64,000 nucleotides of DNA from Caballeronia sp. dw_19 (GCF_018449515.1 NZ_JAAVUQ010000014.1:124001-188000); one strand, 5' to 3'; positions 36,194-45,967 are shown, numbered from the stretch's first letter. The notes: generated from the letters alone by a model not told the origin. Made by a program: numbers and translations.

Positions 36194-37015
36194 TTACGCC
36201 GAACTGTCCGACCGTCCCGACACCTCCCGCGAACGCCGCGCGATCAAGGCATGTCCCTCGACGATTTCCTCTATCGCGCCGTCCTCACGCGCGTACCTGG
36301 CCAGCTCCGCGCGAATCTCCGCGGCCAGTTCCTGCTGCGCCTGTATCCCGCCATGCCAGGCTTTCCCGAACGAAAGCGCTCGATCGACGAAATGCTCCAG
36401 TGGCGTGATTCGCTGCTCTATCACCGCAATACGCTCCAGGTGATCGAACGCCGAATCCAGCAAGACCGTTTCGTCGGAAGCGGCCGACTTTCGTTCGGCC
36501 CGCGCAGGGTCATCATTGCCATAGCGATCAAGAATGCGCTCGAAAACCGGGTACCAGACGTTCTGAGGGACTGTCGGAACGCTGGTGTGATAAAGGGCCA
36601 CCGCCCCCCCGCTCTCGATCAGCCCGTCCAGCACGCGGAGCGTCTCGACACGATCAGTCCAGTGGAACGAACGGCCGAACGTCGTGAGCCTGAAATGGCC
36701 AAGACGACGATCCAGGTCGTAGGAACTGCCTCGAACGAATTGAATGACAACGCCGGCGCGCGCGGCGTTTTCGGCCGCGACCCGGAGCATTTCCGCTGAC
36801 GGGTCGAGCGCGGTCACCGCGCGCGCATACGGCGCCAAATCGATCGCGAGGAAACCTGGACCGGTGCCGAGATCGAGAACGTCGGCATTGCGGTCGAGAC
36901 CGATCAGGTCGGCCACCCGCCGGCTAAGCAGCGCCGGATAGCTGGACCGGCCTGTCGTGTAGTACCGCGCCGCATTGTTGAAGCGGTCCGGATAAAAAGC
37001 TTTCTGTTCAGACAT
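36194..37015 (-). CDS. SAM-dependent methyltransferase
   Basis: 273 residues. The class I Rossmann-fold SAM motif 'VLDLGTGPGFLAIDLAPYA' and motif II 'ALDPSAEMLRVA' are clear; 'GRSFHWTDRVETLRVLDGLI' and 'GGAVALYHTS' follow as in the UbiE/Tam-like family. Substrate unknown. The start 'MSEQKAFYPDRFNNA' is chosen because the longer frame is not conserved-looking. Single gene. Confidence 0.85.
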   Translation of the reverse strand: MSEQKAFYPDRFNNAARYYTTGRSSYPALLSRRVADLIGLDRNADVLDLGTGPGFLAIDLAPYARAVTALDPSAEMLRVAAENAARAGVVIQFVRGSSYDLDRRLGHFRLTTFGRSFHWTDRVETLRVLDGLIESGGAVALYHTSVPTVPQNVWYPVFERILDRYGNDDPARAERKSAASDETVLLDSAFDHLERIAVIEQRITPLEHFVDRALSFGKAWHGGIQAQQELAAEIRAELARYAREDGAIEEIVEGHALIARRSREVSGRSDSSA

Positions 37016-37463
37016 GTCGGTGAACGGTTGAGTCGTGCCGCGAACGGACGCAGGGTGTATGGCAGGCAGCGTGTCGTACTTGCGACCCGCGACGCCTGAA
37101 TGGAGTATTGAGAACGTTACACAAACCCCATGCCATCCGCGACCAATGGCGTGCCGCCAGTGCGGAGGAGCGCCAATGCTTCTGTGGCGCCGACGCAGCC
37201 TCATCCGTGGTCGGCACACATATCATGCGTGGTGAGCGTGACTCCCACCTGCTTGCTGCAATCGGCGCAACCTGCTGTTGCCACACTGCTGCGATCTCAG
37301 CAAACCATGTGACGCAAGCATGCGGCCGCAGGCCGGGAGGAGCTACAAGCTGGGATTGTCGCGCTCTCCCTGCCGGTTTCACTCCTTCCCGATTCCCCGA
37401 TTCCCCGATTATCAAACCCGCGCGATTGAGGCTTGGGTCGCCTTCGCCAGCGCGACCACCTCG
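37016..37463. other. Intergenic region with short tandem repeat
   Basis: About 450 bp between the methyltransferase start and the end of rhlE. Three tandem copies of an 8-base unit (GATTCCCC) lie at about 37390-37412. Around 37110-37320 the plus strand reads 'HAIRDQWRAASAEERQCF', protein-like but without start or match. No gene is supported. Confidence 0.4.
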
Positions 37464-38828
37464 CTACCCACGTGAAGGTCGAATTCGTGGACGGGACGGG
37501 GACACGCTTGTGCCTTTACCCGCAGCCACAGCGCGTTGCACCGCAGGCTTGCGTTTGTTCTCGCCACTTTGCGGGCGCGGTTGTTTGCTGAGCACCTGCA
37601 TAGCGCCCGGCGCAGCTTGCGGCATTTTGGGCTTCTTAGGCTTCTTGGGTTTCTTGATTATCTGTCCCGTCGCGCTGGTTTGCGGCACGCGGTGTTCGGC
37701 TTCAAAACCCGGCTCTTCTTCACGGGGCAGCGTTTGCCGGATCAGCGCTTCAATCGCGGCCAGTTGCGGCGCTTCATCGGCACATACAAGGGACACTGCT
37801 ACACCGCTGGCGCCCGCGCGGCCGGTGCGGCCAATACGATGCACATAGTCTTGCGCCACGATCGGCAGATCAACGTTGATGACCAGCGGCAGGTCGTCGA
37901 TATCCAGCCCGCGCGCAGCCACATCGGTGGCTACCAGCATGCGTACTTCGCCCGTCTTGAAGCGCTCCAGCGCACGCAGGCGCGCGGGTTGCGGTTTGTC
38001 GCCGTGGATGGTATCGACCGCATAGCCCGCTTCGTCCAGCATGGCCGCCAGGTAATCCACGCCATTGCGGGTTTTGACGAACACCAGCGCGTGCTCCCAG
38101 TTGTTCTCAGCCACAAGATGCATGAAGAGGTCAGGCTTGTTCTTTTTATCCACCAGCACCACCCACTGCTTGATCTTGCTGGCCGTGGCATTGGGCAAGC
38201 CGACACTGATGTTGACCGGGCCGCGGAGAACGGCCGCCGCCATGGCGCGGATATCATCGGTAAACGTGGCAGAGAACAGCAGGGTCTGGCGCTGAGCCGG
38301 CAAGGCAGCAAAGACGGCGTTGAGTTCGCGCTCAAAGCCCAGATCCAGCATGCGATCGGCTTCATCCAGCACGAGCGTTTGCAGTTGATCAAACTGCACT
38401 GCGTTCTGGCGGTTGAGATCCAGCAAACGGCCCGGCGTGGCAACAAGCACATCCACGCCTTTGCGCAACGTCATCATCTGGGGGTTGATACTCACACCAC
38501 CGTAGGCGGCCAGAAATCGTAAGTCGAGGCCTTTGCCGTAATCGATAAAGCTTTGCAGCACTTGTTCGGCCAGTTCGCGCGTGGGCACCAGCACCAAAAC
38601 GCGCGCGCGGTTGCTGGACACCGCCGGGCCGTGTTGCACCAGCCGTTGCAATAGCGGCAGCGCAAAACCCGCCGTTTTGCCAGTACCGGTCTGTGCCTCG
38701 GCCATGACGTCCTTGCCACTGAGCACAGCAGGAATCGCCTTGGCCTGCACTGGCGTAGGTGTCTGGTAATTGAGGTCCTGCAGATTACGCAGCAAGGGAT
38801 CGATCAGGCCAAGCGAGGCAAAAGACAT
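37464..38828 (-). CDS. rhlE: DEAD-box RNA helicase
   Basis: 454 residues. Q motif in 'FASLGLIDPLLRNLQDLNYQ', Walker A 'AQTGTGKT', 'PTRELAEQVLQ', the DEAD box 'VLDEADRMLDLGFE', 'SATFTDDIRAMA', and the C-terminal 'HRIGRTGRAG' arginine-finger motif are all present. The tail after about residue 380 is basic and low-complexity ('KKPKKPKKPKMPQ') for RNA contact. The order and length fit RhlE, which remodels RNA in ribosome assembly and mRNA decay in the cytoplasm. Single gene. Confidence 0.9.
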   Translation of the reverse strand: MSFASLGLIDPLLRNLQDLNYQTPTPVQAKAIPAVLSGKDVMAEAQTGTGKTAGFALPLLQRLVQHGPAVSSNRARVLVLVPTRELAEQVLQSFIDYGKGLDLRFLAAYGGVSINPQMMTLRKGVDVLVATPGRLLDLNRQNAVQFDQLQTLVLDEADRMLDLGFERELNAVFAALPAQRQTLLFSATFTDDIRAMAAAVLRGPVNISVGLPNATASKIKQWVVLVDKKNKPDLFMHLVAENNWEHALVFVKTRNGVDYLAAMLDEAGYAVDTIHGDKPQPARLRALERFKTGEVRMLVATDVAARGLDIDDLPLVINVDLPIVAQDYVHRIGRTGRAGASGVAVSLVCADEAPQLAAIEALIRQTLPREEEPGFEAEHRVPQTSATGQIIKKPKKPKKPKMPQAAPGAMQVLSKQPRPQSGENKRKPAVQRAVAAGKGTSVSPSRPRIRPSRG

Positions 38829-38970
38829 TCACGTATTCCGGGCTAAAACCGCATTTTAGCCGTGACCGCGCTGATTGCAACGCACAGACAACAGAGCTAA
38901 GAAGCGTGCGTACACTTCAGAGCGTGGTGTTGCACGCATAAAGCTGTAGTGTCGGTCCGCCAGGCGTTAA

Positions 38971-39297
38971 TTACCGAGACAACGGAATCGCGAGGTCGAG
39001 CAGCGGCGCGTGTTGCTGGCAGCCGTACATGTCGGATTCGCCGAGACGTCCCTGGGGCAGTTGCCGGCGCATCGTCACCTTGATCGCCTGCCCACGCGGC
39101 ACCGCGAAGATCGACGTGATCGCGCTTTCTGTCACGCCGAATAATTCGGCCATTGTGGCCTTGTTGAAGCGCCCCGACTTCCAGGCGGTGTCGAAATGGG
39201 CCGCATCCTCGAACATTACGTCAAACGTGAGCAGAAAGGGACCGGCGTTCTTGCTGCGTATCACCGTTGCGAGTGACGAAAGCGGAACGGACGTCAT
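38971..39297 (-). CDS. DUF4387 protein
   Basis: 108 residues. The N-terminal 'VIRSKNAGPFLLTFDVMFED' is the mark of DUF4387, a small protein almost always found with or fused to AtuA. Its ATG overlaps the AtuA stop by 4 bp (ATGA), so the two are translationally coupled and likely act as a complex. It is the last gene of the nine-gene operon. The biochemical role is not known. Confidence 0.85.
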   Translation of the reverse strand: MTSVPLSSLATVIRSKNAGPFLLTFDVMFEDAAHFDTAWKSGRFNKATMAELFGVTESAITSIFAVPRGQAIKVTMRRQLPQGRLGESDMYGCQQHAPLLDLAIPLSR

Positions 39298-40649
39298 GGG
39301 GTGAGTACCTCGTGTTGGATTGGAAACAGCGCTGTTGGAGATGCCGCTTTCAACAGATGGTAGGCAGAAAACTCATACACCGGCCCCGCGTCGATTTCCG
39401 ACGGCGAGTGCGGAAACGCGAGGTTTCCTGCCGTGTTGTATTGCCCCGGATAGCTCACATGCAGGAGCGTACCGCTGATGAAGTGCGCCGCGGCATGCGC
39501 GAGCGACTGCTCGTGCGCGACCGCGTCTATGACGAGCCCGAGTTCATGGCTCGCCGGCTTGCGCACGGTCTCGAGGCCACGCATCACCCCATCTCGCCCG
39601 TAGACGTGAAACTGGACATCGAGGTCCGGTGCGTCGAAGTAGGCGAGCGCCGCGGACTTCGCATCGGCAAGCAGCGTGTCGATGCGCGCAATCATCGTCG
39701 GGCAGCGTACGCCCGCCACCGTGACCGTGCGATAGCCCCGCCGGCGCGCACCTTCGAGCTTGACCCAGTAGTCGTCCGAGCCGATGAAGCGCGAGCCGGT
39801 GACGCGCACTTCGCGCTCGCTGATCTGCGTGAAGTCGCACGCCGACAGATCGAGTTCATGGCCGGGACCCGCCTGCAGGAACGGATTTTCGCGCTCGTAC
39901 AGGGTATGGGCCGCCACCGAGGTCAGCGATGCACGACGCCTGAGGCTCCCCGGTTCGAGCGTGAAGCCCTCGGCGTCGATGGTACCCATCATCACGTCCG
40001 TGCCGTGAGGCTCGGCGGAGAAGGCGCCGCATTCGAGGATTTTCCCCATGTGAATGGCGAGCCCCGGATCAGCGCCTTTCCAGATCGGAAACGCGGCAAT
40101 CACGGAATCGTCGCAGGCGCGCCCGGCGATGATCACATCCGCGCCATGTTCGAGCGCATCGACGATCGGCTCGTGTCCCATCTGTGCGACGATCGCATCG
40201 CTTGAGCGCGCCTCGTCGGCGCTCAGTTCCCAGCCGGCCTCGAAGTCACGCACCTCGCCGCAGTCAATGGAATCCGCGACCACGCTCGTCGGGATGTCCG
40301 CATAGATCCATGCAAGCCGCACGCTCAGCGCATGCTCTGCGACGATCTCGCGCACGATCCGCACCACTTCATCCACGTGAGTGCGCGTGCCCGCACCGCC
40401 CGCGCTGCCGACGATCACCGGAATGCCCGCCTTGCGCCCCGCCAGGATCATCTGCGTGAGTTCGCGGCGGATGCTGATCTCCGACACCAAAGCCTCGCCG
40501 GAGCCAAGATAATGCGGTCCCGGATCGGTCGATCCCGCGTCGACGGCAATGACATCGGGCTGCATCGACATCGCGCGTTCGAACGCATCGTCGGCGAATC
40601 CATAACCGAGCGTGCAAGTGGGCGTAAGCACCCTGATTGGCTTGTTCAT
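39294..40649 (-). CDS. AtuA-family protein (acyclic terpene utilisation, DUF1446)
   Basis: 451 residues, soluble. The start 'MNKPIRVLTPTCTLGYGF', followed by 'DVIAVDAGSTDPGPHYLG' and later 'DVIIAGRACDDSVIAAFPIW', matches the AtuA/DUF1446 family. In Pseudomonas AtuA is required for citronellol/geraniol use, but the family occurs in many other catabolic operons and its reaction is uncertain (hydration or lyase on CoA or acid intermediates has been proposed). No terpene genes (atuB-H) are adjacent here; the neighbours are 2-hydroxyacid enzymes, so a different substrate is likely. Confidence 0.85.
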   Translation of the reverse strand: MNKPIRVLTPTCTLGYGFADDAFERAMSMQPDVIAVDAGSTDPGPHYLGSGEALVSEISIRRELTQMILAGRKAGIPVIVGSAGGAGTRTHVDEVVRIVREIVAEHALSVRLAWIYADIPTSVVADSIDCGEVRDFEAGWELSADEARSSDAIVAQMGHEPIVDALEHGADVIIAGRACDDSVIAAFPIWKGADPGLAIHMGKILECGAFSAEPHGTDVMMGTIDAEGFTLEPGSLRRRASLTSVAAHTLYERENPFLQAGPGHELDLSACDFTQISEREVRVTGSRFIGSDDYWVKLEGARRRGYRTVTVAGVRCPTMIARIDTLLADAKSAALAYFDAPDLDVQFHVYGRDGVMRGLETVRKPASHELGLVIDAVAHEQSLAHAAAHFISGTLLHVSYPGQYNTAGNLAFPHSPSEIDAGPVYEFSAYHLLKAASPTALFPIQHEVLTP

Positions 40650-40718
40650 GCGTTGCCTCTTCGTAAGTGAACCAGCAGGAGCGCTGCGCCGCCTCGCCTC
40701 GCCGGCGCGCGCGGCGAA

Positions 40719-41891
40719 TCAGTCGCGCAACAGTTCCAGGTTCCGGACTTCGTCGATCCGGTTAATGCCAAGCAACCCCATGTTCGTGCTGACTTCGCGT
40801 TTGAGCATCGCGAGTGCGTGCGCAACGCCCGCCGCGTCCGCCGCCGCGCACGCCATCAGAAACGGGCGCCCCACGAACACGAAACGGGCACCGCAGCGGA
40901 TCGCTTTCAGTACGTCCGAGCCGCGCCGCACACCACCGTCGTACATCAGCACGAGCGTGTCGACGCGTGCAGCGATCGCGTCGAGCGCGTCGAGCGAACC
41001 GATCGCGCAATCCACCTGACGGCCGCCGTGATTCGACACGATGATGCCGTCGACACCCGCGCGCTCGGCCACCACCGCGTCCTCGGCCGACAGCACGCCC
41101 TTCAACACCAGCCGCCCCGCCCAGCGCCGCCGGATGTGATCGATATGGGCCCAGCTGAGCGCACCGCGTCGTCCGATGTCACGCACCAGCGTGCGCGAGA
41201 ACACCGGCGGCCCCGCCACGGCGTCCATGTTCTCGAAACGCAGCGGCCGGTTCGTGAGCAGGCTCGCACCCAGCACGCGCCAGCACCACGATGGCCGGCT
41301 CAGCGCCTGCCATGCGAGTTGCGCGCTCGGTTTGACTGGCGAGCGGAAACCCTGCTTCTCCGCGTGTTCGTGCTGACCGTGTACGGCTGTATCGACGTTG
41401 ATCACCAGCGTGTCGAAACCGGCCTTCGCAACGCGGTCGAGCATGGGATCGATACGCGCCTGATCGCCGGGGAGATACGCCTGAAACCAGCTCGCGGGTC
41501 CCGCCGCGCGCACCACTTCGAGCGGCGTCAGCGACGCGCCGCTCAGGATGAACGGCACGCCCGCGTGCGCGGCGGCGCGTGCCAGCACCTCGTCCGCGTG
41601 CGCCGCCGCCATTCGGCTGAAGCCCATCGGCGCGATGCCGAACGGGCTCGCATACTCGACGCCGAAAAGGGTCGTGCGCAAGTCACGCCGTTCGATATCG
41701 ACCAGCACGCGCGGCAGGAACGCGCGCGTCTCGAAACCACGCAGATTGCGTCGGTGCGCGGCGCCATCCTCAGACCAGCCGGACACGTACGCATACATCG
41801 CGGCAGGCAGCCTGCGTTTCGCCACGCTCGCGAAATCGTTCAGACACAGTACGTCGCGCAGGCGCGCGGGCAGCTTCGTCGCCTCGGCCAC
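40719..41891 (-). CDS. FMN-dependent alpha-hydroxy-acid oxidase/dehydrogenase
   Basis: 390 residues from a GTG at 41891; the open frame extends much further but overlaps the RraA gene. The TIM-barrel pattern is complete: 'PFGIAPMGFSRMAAAHADEV' at the FMN strand, the catalytic His-Arg pair in 'IVSNHGGRQVD', and 'YDGGVRRGSDVLKAI' with the phosphate-binding 'GRPF'. It is related to lactate, glycolate and mandelate oxidases/dehydrogenases and oxidises an L-2-hydroxy acid to the 2-oxo acid. It lies 14 bp after the RraA stop. Confidence 0.85.
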   Translation of the reverse strand: MAEATKLPARLRDVLCLNDFASVAKRRLPAAMYAYVSGWSEDGAAHRRNLRGFETRAFLPRVLVDIERRDLRTTLFGVEYASPFGIAPMGFSRMAAAHADEVLARAAAHAGVPFILSGASLTPLEVVRAAGPASWFQAYLPGDQARIDPMLDRVAKAGFDTLVINVDTAVHGQHEHAEKQGFRSPVKPSAQLAWQALSRPSWCWRVLGASLLTNRPLRFENMDAVAGPPVFSRTLVRDIGRRGALSWAHIDHIRRRWAGRLVLKGVLSAEDAVVAERAGVDGIIVSNHGGRQVDCAIGSLDALDAIAARVDTLVLMYDGGVRRGSDVLKAIRCGARFVFVGRPFLMACAAADAAGVAHALAMLKREVSTNMGLLGINRIDEVRNLELLRD

Positions 41892-41905
41892 ACGCGCATG
41901 CGTCG

Positions 41906-42586
41906 CTACAGCGGGTCGTCCACCGGCGCCAGCGCCTGCGCCTGAGGCAGCGAGAACATCTTGCTGATCGACACGCCCCTGCGAATTCCATCGATCCATT
42001 GCGCCTCCTTGAGCAAATGCGCTTGCGCCGCCTTGAGCACTTCGCCGGCGATCGCAAGCGGCACGATCACGACGCCGTCGTCGTCGCCGAGCACGATGTC
42101 GCCCGGATTGACGGGGACGCCCGCCACCGCGATCGTGGTGTCCACGTTGCCGCCAAAGCCGTGATGCGGACCCCGCGGCACGATCGAGCGGCAGAACATC
42201 GGAAATTGCAGGCGCCGCATGTCGGCCACATCGCGGATCGCGCCGTCGATCACCGCGCCGCCAAGACCTCGCTGCATCGATTCCTCGGTCATCACGCCGC
42301 CCCACACGGCGACGTCTTCAGCACCGCCCGCGTCGACGACCAGCACCTCGCCGGGCCGCGCGCTACCGATCAGATTGCAGATCGGACCGCAGTCGCCGAC
42401 CATCGTCACGACGGTGCGCGCCTGGCCGCACAGCCGCGCGCCCAGAAAAATCGGCTTGATCGGCGAGACCATGACCTGCGTGCGGTTCATGCAGTCGGAG
42501 GCCACCGCCGCCGGGATCTGGCGCCAGTGCGCCAATACTTCGGGAGCCAGCAAGGGGAAACTGATTTCGATCTGGTGATAAGCCAT
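41906..42586 (-). CDS. RraA/HMG-aldolase family protein
   Basis: 226 residues. The class II HMG/CHA-aldolase and RraA-like motif 'GEVLVVDAGGAEDVAVWGG' with 'GAVIDGAIRDVADM' includes the Asp/Arg of the active site (G.I.D..R), and 'GDIVLGDDDGVVIVPL' is conserved. Enzymes of this fold cleave 4-hydroxy-4-methyl-2-oxoglutarate or decarboxylate oxaloacetate with a divalent metal. Here it probably cleaves the 2-oxo product of the operon's oxidase. It lies 10 bp after the D-2-hydroxyacid dehydrogenase stop. Confidence 0.85.
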   Translation of the reverse strand: MAYHQIEISFPLLAPEVLAHWRQIPAAVASDCMNRTQVMVSPIKPIFLGARLCGQARTVVTMVGDCGPICNLIGSARPGEVLVVDAGGAEDVAVWGGVMTEESMQRGLGGAVIDGAIRDVADMRRLQFPMFCRSIVPRGPHHGFGGNVDTTIAVAGVPVNPGDIVLGDDDGVVIVPLAIAGEVLKAAQAHLLKEAQWIDGIRRGVSISKMFSLPQAQALAPVDDPL

Positions 42587-42596
42587 GGAGGTCGCT

Positions 42597-43631
42597 TTAT
42601 CGAGGGGTTGAGGACGCGGCGTCTTGCCAGCCCGGATTGACGTTGTTGCGCAGTCGGCCGTGTACCAGATAGTCGACGAGCATCTCGGCGGAAAACGTGC
42701 GCATGTCGAGGTAGCCGGCTTCCGAATAGAACGCGGCATGCGGCGTGATCACCAGCCGGCCCGCGATCCACGGTTCATTCGCGCGCCAGGCGTCGAGCAG
42801 CGGTGGCGCCGGCACCGGCGGTTCTTGCGGCAGGACGTCGAGGCCCGCTGCCGCGAGGTGTCCCGCGCGCAGCGCGCGATACACCGCGTCGACATCCACC
42901 AGCTTGCCGCGCGCGATGTTGATGAGGATGCCGCCGGGCTTCATCGCCTGCAGTTGCGCATCGCCGATCATGTTGCGCGTCTCGTCGCTCAGCGGGACGT
43001 GCAGGCTCAAGACGTCGGCGCGCGCGAGCAGCGTGTCCAGCGACTTGACGCGTTCGTAGCCAAGCCCGAGCTCATGCCCTTCCGGCACGTGGGGATCGAA
43101 ATAGACCACGTGCATGTCGTGCGACGCGACCCGGCGGGCGATCGCGGTGCCGATGCGGCCCATGCCGATTGCACCGAACGTACTGCCCCGCAGACGCCGC
43201 ACCACCGGCACGTTCTCCGCCAGGAAGCCACGCTCGAGATCGGCCTTCAGGCGCGCCTCGTAGGTGCCGAGGCCGCGTGCGAGGAACAGCATCATGGCGA
43301 TCGCGTGATCGGCCACTTCCGTCGTGCCGTAGTTCGGGACGTTCGACACCGGGATGCCGCGCTCGCGGCAAGCCTCGACATCGACGTTGTCAAAACCCAC
43401 GCCCACCCGCACGATCATCCGGCAGCGCGCGAGCCGGCCGACCAGATCGCGTGTGATCTTCATGCGGTGCCACACGAGAATCGCGTCGCATGATGCCCAG
43501 GCGTTGTCCGGGATGCTGGCCGGATCGGTTTCGTCGTACACCTGATAATCGATGAGCGCGCCCGTCACGCTTCGTTCGACGTCGAGATCGCGCAGATGCG
43601 CGTCGGGTACCAGTACCTTGAGTGGCGACAC
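42597..43631 (-). CDS. D-2-hydroxyacid dehydrogenase (NAD-dependent)
   Basis: 344 residues from GTG at 43631, preceded by GGAGGA. The Rossmann motif 'GAIGMGRIGTAIARR', the substrate-binding Arg in 'INIARGKLVD', the Glu in 'GLDVLPQEPP', and the His in 'VITPHAAFYS' mark the PGDH/D-lactate family; the last region resembles C-terminal-binding-protein-like members. It interconverts a 2-oxo acid and a D-2-hydroxy acid. With the FMN L-hydroxyacid oxidase two genes on, it could interconvert stereoisomers through the oxo acid. Confidence 0.9.
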   Translation of the reverse strand: MSPLKVLVPDAHLRDLDVERSVTGALIDYQVYDETDPASIPDNAWASCDAILVWHRMKITRDLVGRLARCRMIVRVGVGFDNVDVEACRERGIPVSNVPNYGTTEVADHAIAMMLFLARGLGTYEARLKADLERGFLAENVPVVRRLRGSTFGAIGMGRIGTAIARRVASHDMHVVYFDPHVPEGHELGLGYERVKSLDTLLARADVLSLHVPLSDETRNMIGDAQLQAMKPGGILINIARGKLVDVDAVYRALRAGHLAAAGLDVLPQEPPVPAPPLLDAWRANEPWIAGRLVITPHAAFYSEAGYLDMRTFSAEMLVDYLVHGRLRNNVNPGWQDAASSTPR

Positions 43632-43647
43632 ATGTCCTCCGGTTGAA

Positions 43648-44418
43648 TTACGCCGCGGTGCGCGACAGGACTTTCCCGAGAAAGCTCCTGAGACGCAGAT
43701 CGCCTGGCGCATGAAAGATATCGGCTGGCGGCCCCGACTCCACGATCGTGCCGCGGTCGGTAAAGAACACCACGTCCGCGACTTCTTCGGCGAAGCGCAT
43801 CTCGTGCGTAACGAGCACGCAGGTCATGCCATCGCGGCTCAGATCGCGGATCACCGCCAGCACTTCGCTGACCATTTCCGGATCGAGCGCGGCGGTCACC
43901 TCGTCGAAGAGAATGATGGCCGGTTGCATCGCGAGCGCCCGCGCGATCGCGACGCGCTGCTGCTGGCCGCCGGAAAGCTGCGCGGGATAGGCGCTTTCCT
44001 TGCCCGTCAGATGCACCCGCGCCAATAGTTCGAGAGCGCGCTTCGTGACCTCCTCGCGTGACTCGCGCAACACCTGAACCGGCGCCATCACGATGTTTTC
44101 CAGTACCGTGCGATGCGGGAACAGGTTGTATTGCTGGAACACCATCGACACCTGGTGGCGCAAGGGAACGAGGTCGCGCTCGCGGCGTAGCTGCTCGACG
44201 GCGAATGAGCCGACGCGAATGGTGCCGCGATCGACCGGTATCAGGCCGTTCAGGCAGCGTAGCAGCGTCGATTTTCCGGAACCCGACGGGCCGATGATGC
44301 AAGCGGTCTCGCCCTGGCGGATCGACATCGAAACCCCTTTGAGCACCTCGGTGCCGCCGAACGACTTGTGCACATCCACGAGTTCGATCAACGGGGCCTT
44401 CTGCTGGATCACGTTCAT
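43648..44418 (-). CDS. Polar amino-acid-type ABC transporter ATPase
   Basis: 256 residues. Walker A 'IIGPSGSGKSTLLRCLNGL', Q-loop 'MVFQQYNLFPHRTVLENI', signature 'LSGGQQQRVAIARALA', Walker B 'IILFDEVTAALDPE' and the H-loop 'VLVTHEMRFAEEV' are all present, typical of GlnQ/HisP importers. Note that the Walker-B-adjacent residues read EVTAALD instead of the usual EPTSALD. The ATG overlaps the upstream permease stop by 4 bp. It powers import with the two permeases. Confidence 0.95.
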   Translation of the reverse strand: MNVIQQKAPLIELVDVHKSFGGTEVLKGVSMSIRQGETACIIGPSGSGKSTLLRCLNGLIPVDRGTIRVGSFAVEQLRRERDLVPLRHQVSMVFQQYNLFPHRTVLENIVMAPVQVLRESREEVTKRALELLARVHLTGKESAYPAQLSGGQQQRVAIARALAMQPAIILFDEVTAALDPEMVSEVLAVIRDLSRDGMTCVLVTHEMRFAEEVADVVFFTDRGTIVESGPPADIFHAPGDLRLRSFLGKVLSRTAA

Positions 44419-45224
44419 GACTTTTCTCGCATCTGGCGTTCGAGGCGGCGGCTCAGTGTCGCAATCGGAAAGGCGAACAGGAAGAACAGTAGCAGTACAT
44501 ACAGTTGTACCGCCGTGGCATAGCGCGAACCGTCGCTCGCCGTGATGGTATTGGCCACCGAGAGCACGTCCGACGTACCCGTGACGACCGCGAGACTGCT
44601 GCCGATGAAAAGCATCGCGAACACCGTCATCATGTTCGGCAGGATCAGCGGAATCGCCTGCGGCACCACCACGTACCGCAGGATCTGGTTCTTGCGGTAA
44701 CCCAGGGCGCGCGCCGACTCCCATTGCCCGCTCGGAATGGCGTCGATACCGCCCCTCAGCACTTCGGCCACGTTCGCCGTGACTGGCAAGGAGAGGCCAA
44801 CCACTGCTTTCACGAACGGCGAGAATGGAATGACGATGCCGAACACCGGTATGTAGAACGGCAGCAGATACAGCATCGCGTAGAGTGCGATCAGCCACGG
44901 CGTATTGCGTAGCAGATTGACGACGCCGACCGACAGCGCCCGCATGAACCGCGCATTGGCGATCGTGCCCGCGCACAGAAGCACCCCCGTCATGAGAGAC
45001 ACCATGATCGCCGCCACGCTCATCAGGACGTTGGCGCTGAAGCCGCCGCCGAAGCCATGAAAGCCGGGCGCGCCGGTGAGCAGCATGCCGCTGCGCGCGG
45101 CCAGCAAGCCGAATGCTTCGCCTGTCGTCCGGCCGTACGAGGCGACGAGCGCAGCCAGCAGCAATAACGGCACGCCGACCATGCCGTAGACGAACGCGCG
45201 GGTCTCGGGCTTCATCGTGTTCAT
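44415..45224 (-). CDS. ABC transporter permease (HisM/GlnP type)
   Basis: 269 residues with an N-terminal hydrophobic segment and the polar amino acid permease core 'VNLLRNTPWLIALYAMLYL' and the EAA loop 'SGQWESARALGYRKNQILRY'. Start at the ATGA overlap with the previous permease gene. It forms a heterodimer with the other permease. Confidence 0.9.
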   Translation of the reverse strand: MNTMKPETRAFVYGMVGVPLLLLAALVASYGRTTGEAFGLLAARSGMLLTGAPGFHGFGGGFSANVLMSVAAIMVSLMTGVLLCAGTIANARFMRALSVGVVNLLRNTPWLIALYAMLYLLPFYIPVFGIVIPFSPFVKAVVGLSLPVTANVAEVLRGGIDAIPSGQWESARALGYRKNQILRYVVVPQAIPLILPNMMTVFAMLFIGSSLAVVTGTSDVLSVANTITASDGSRYATAVQLYVLLLFFLFAFPIATLSRRLERQMREKS

Positions 45225-45928
45225 ATTCCGTACCCCGGAATGCGCAGCGCGTTGCCGATGCGCCCCGCCACAATCGACGCAAACGACGCCAGAAGCAGAT
45301 AGATGACCCATACCGTCAGCATCACTTCGAGATTGCGGAAGTTCTCGAGCGAGATCTGTGTTGCGTAGTACATCACGTCGGCCACCGCGACGAACGCCGC
45401 CTGCGATGAGGTCTTGATGAGACTGACGATATTATTCGTCATCGGGACGGTGGACAGGCGCATCGCCATTGGCAACTGGATATGCCAGAAGGTCCGCAGG
45501 CGCGTGTAGCCGAGACTGCGTGCGGCTTCCACGGTCGCGTGCGGCACCGAGTGCAGACCCGAACGCACGATCTCGACCGCAATGCCGCCGTTATAGAGCG
45601 CAAGCGACAGCACCATGCACGTGAAGCCGCTGAACACCGGGATCTGTTGTCCGGTCGCGAGGTTGTGCACCGAGAGTCCCAGTTCGGAGAGCGTGAAGTA
45701 CAGTACGAAGAGCTGCACGAGCGGCGGCGTGTTTCGCAACAGCTCCACGACGACCGTCGTTAGCGTTTCCAGCACCGGCACGCGGAAGAAGATCATCGCC
45801 GCGCCCACAATGCCAATGACATACATCAACGCGATCGCGCACACGCACATGGCCACCGTCGTGCCGATGCCGCGCAACAACCACGTCTGGTAGAGCGGAT
45901 CTGCGAGCCAGCTTAAATCGAGCGTCAT
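45221..45928 (-). CDS. ABC transporter permease (HisQ/GlnP type)
   Basis: 235 residues, five or so transmembrane segments. 'VVVELLRNTPPLVQLFVLYF' and the EAA loop 'HATVEAARSLGYTRLRTFWH' identify the polar amino-acid family. It lies 39 bp after the substrate-binding protein gene, and its stop overlaps the next permease start. Confidence 0.9.
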   Translation of the reverse strand: MTLDLSWLADPLYQTWLLRGIGTTVAMCVCAIALMYVIGIVGAAMIFFRVPVLETLTTVVVELLRNTPPLVQLFVLYFTLSELGLSVHNLATGQQIPVFSGFTCMVLSLALYNGGIAVEIVRSGLHSVPHATVEAARSLGYTRLRTFWHIQLPMAMRLSTVPMTNNIVSLIKTSSQAAFVAVADVMYYATQISLENFRNLEVMLTVWVIYLLLASFASIVAGRIGNALRIPGYGI

Positions 45929-45967
45929 GGATTTACCGTCGCACGCCTTCTGATCGGGCTCACCGGC

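Noticed and set aside
37388..37412. CRISPR-like or satellite repeat
   Set aside because: Only three 8-bp units in direct tandem; no spacers or cas genes.
39294..40649. Acyclic terpene degradation pathway
   Set aside because: AtuA is present but the atu acyl-CoA carboxylase, dehydrogenase and hydratase genes are absent, and the neighbours are hydroxyacid enzymes.
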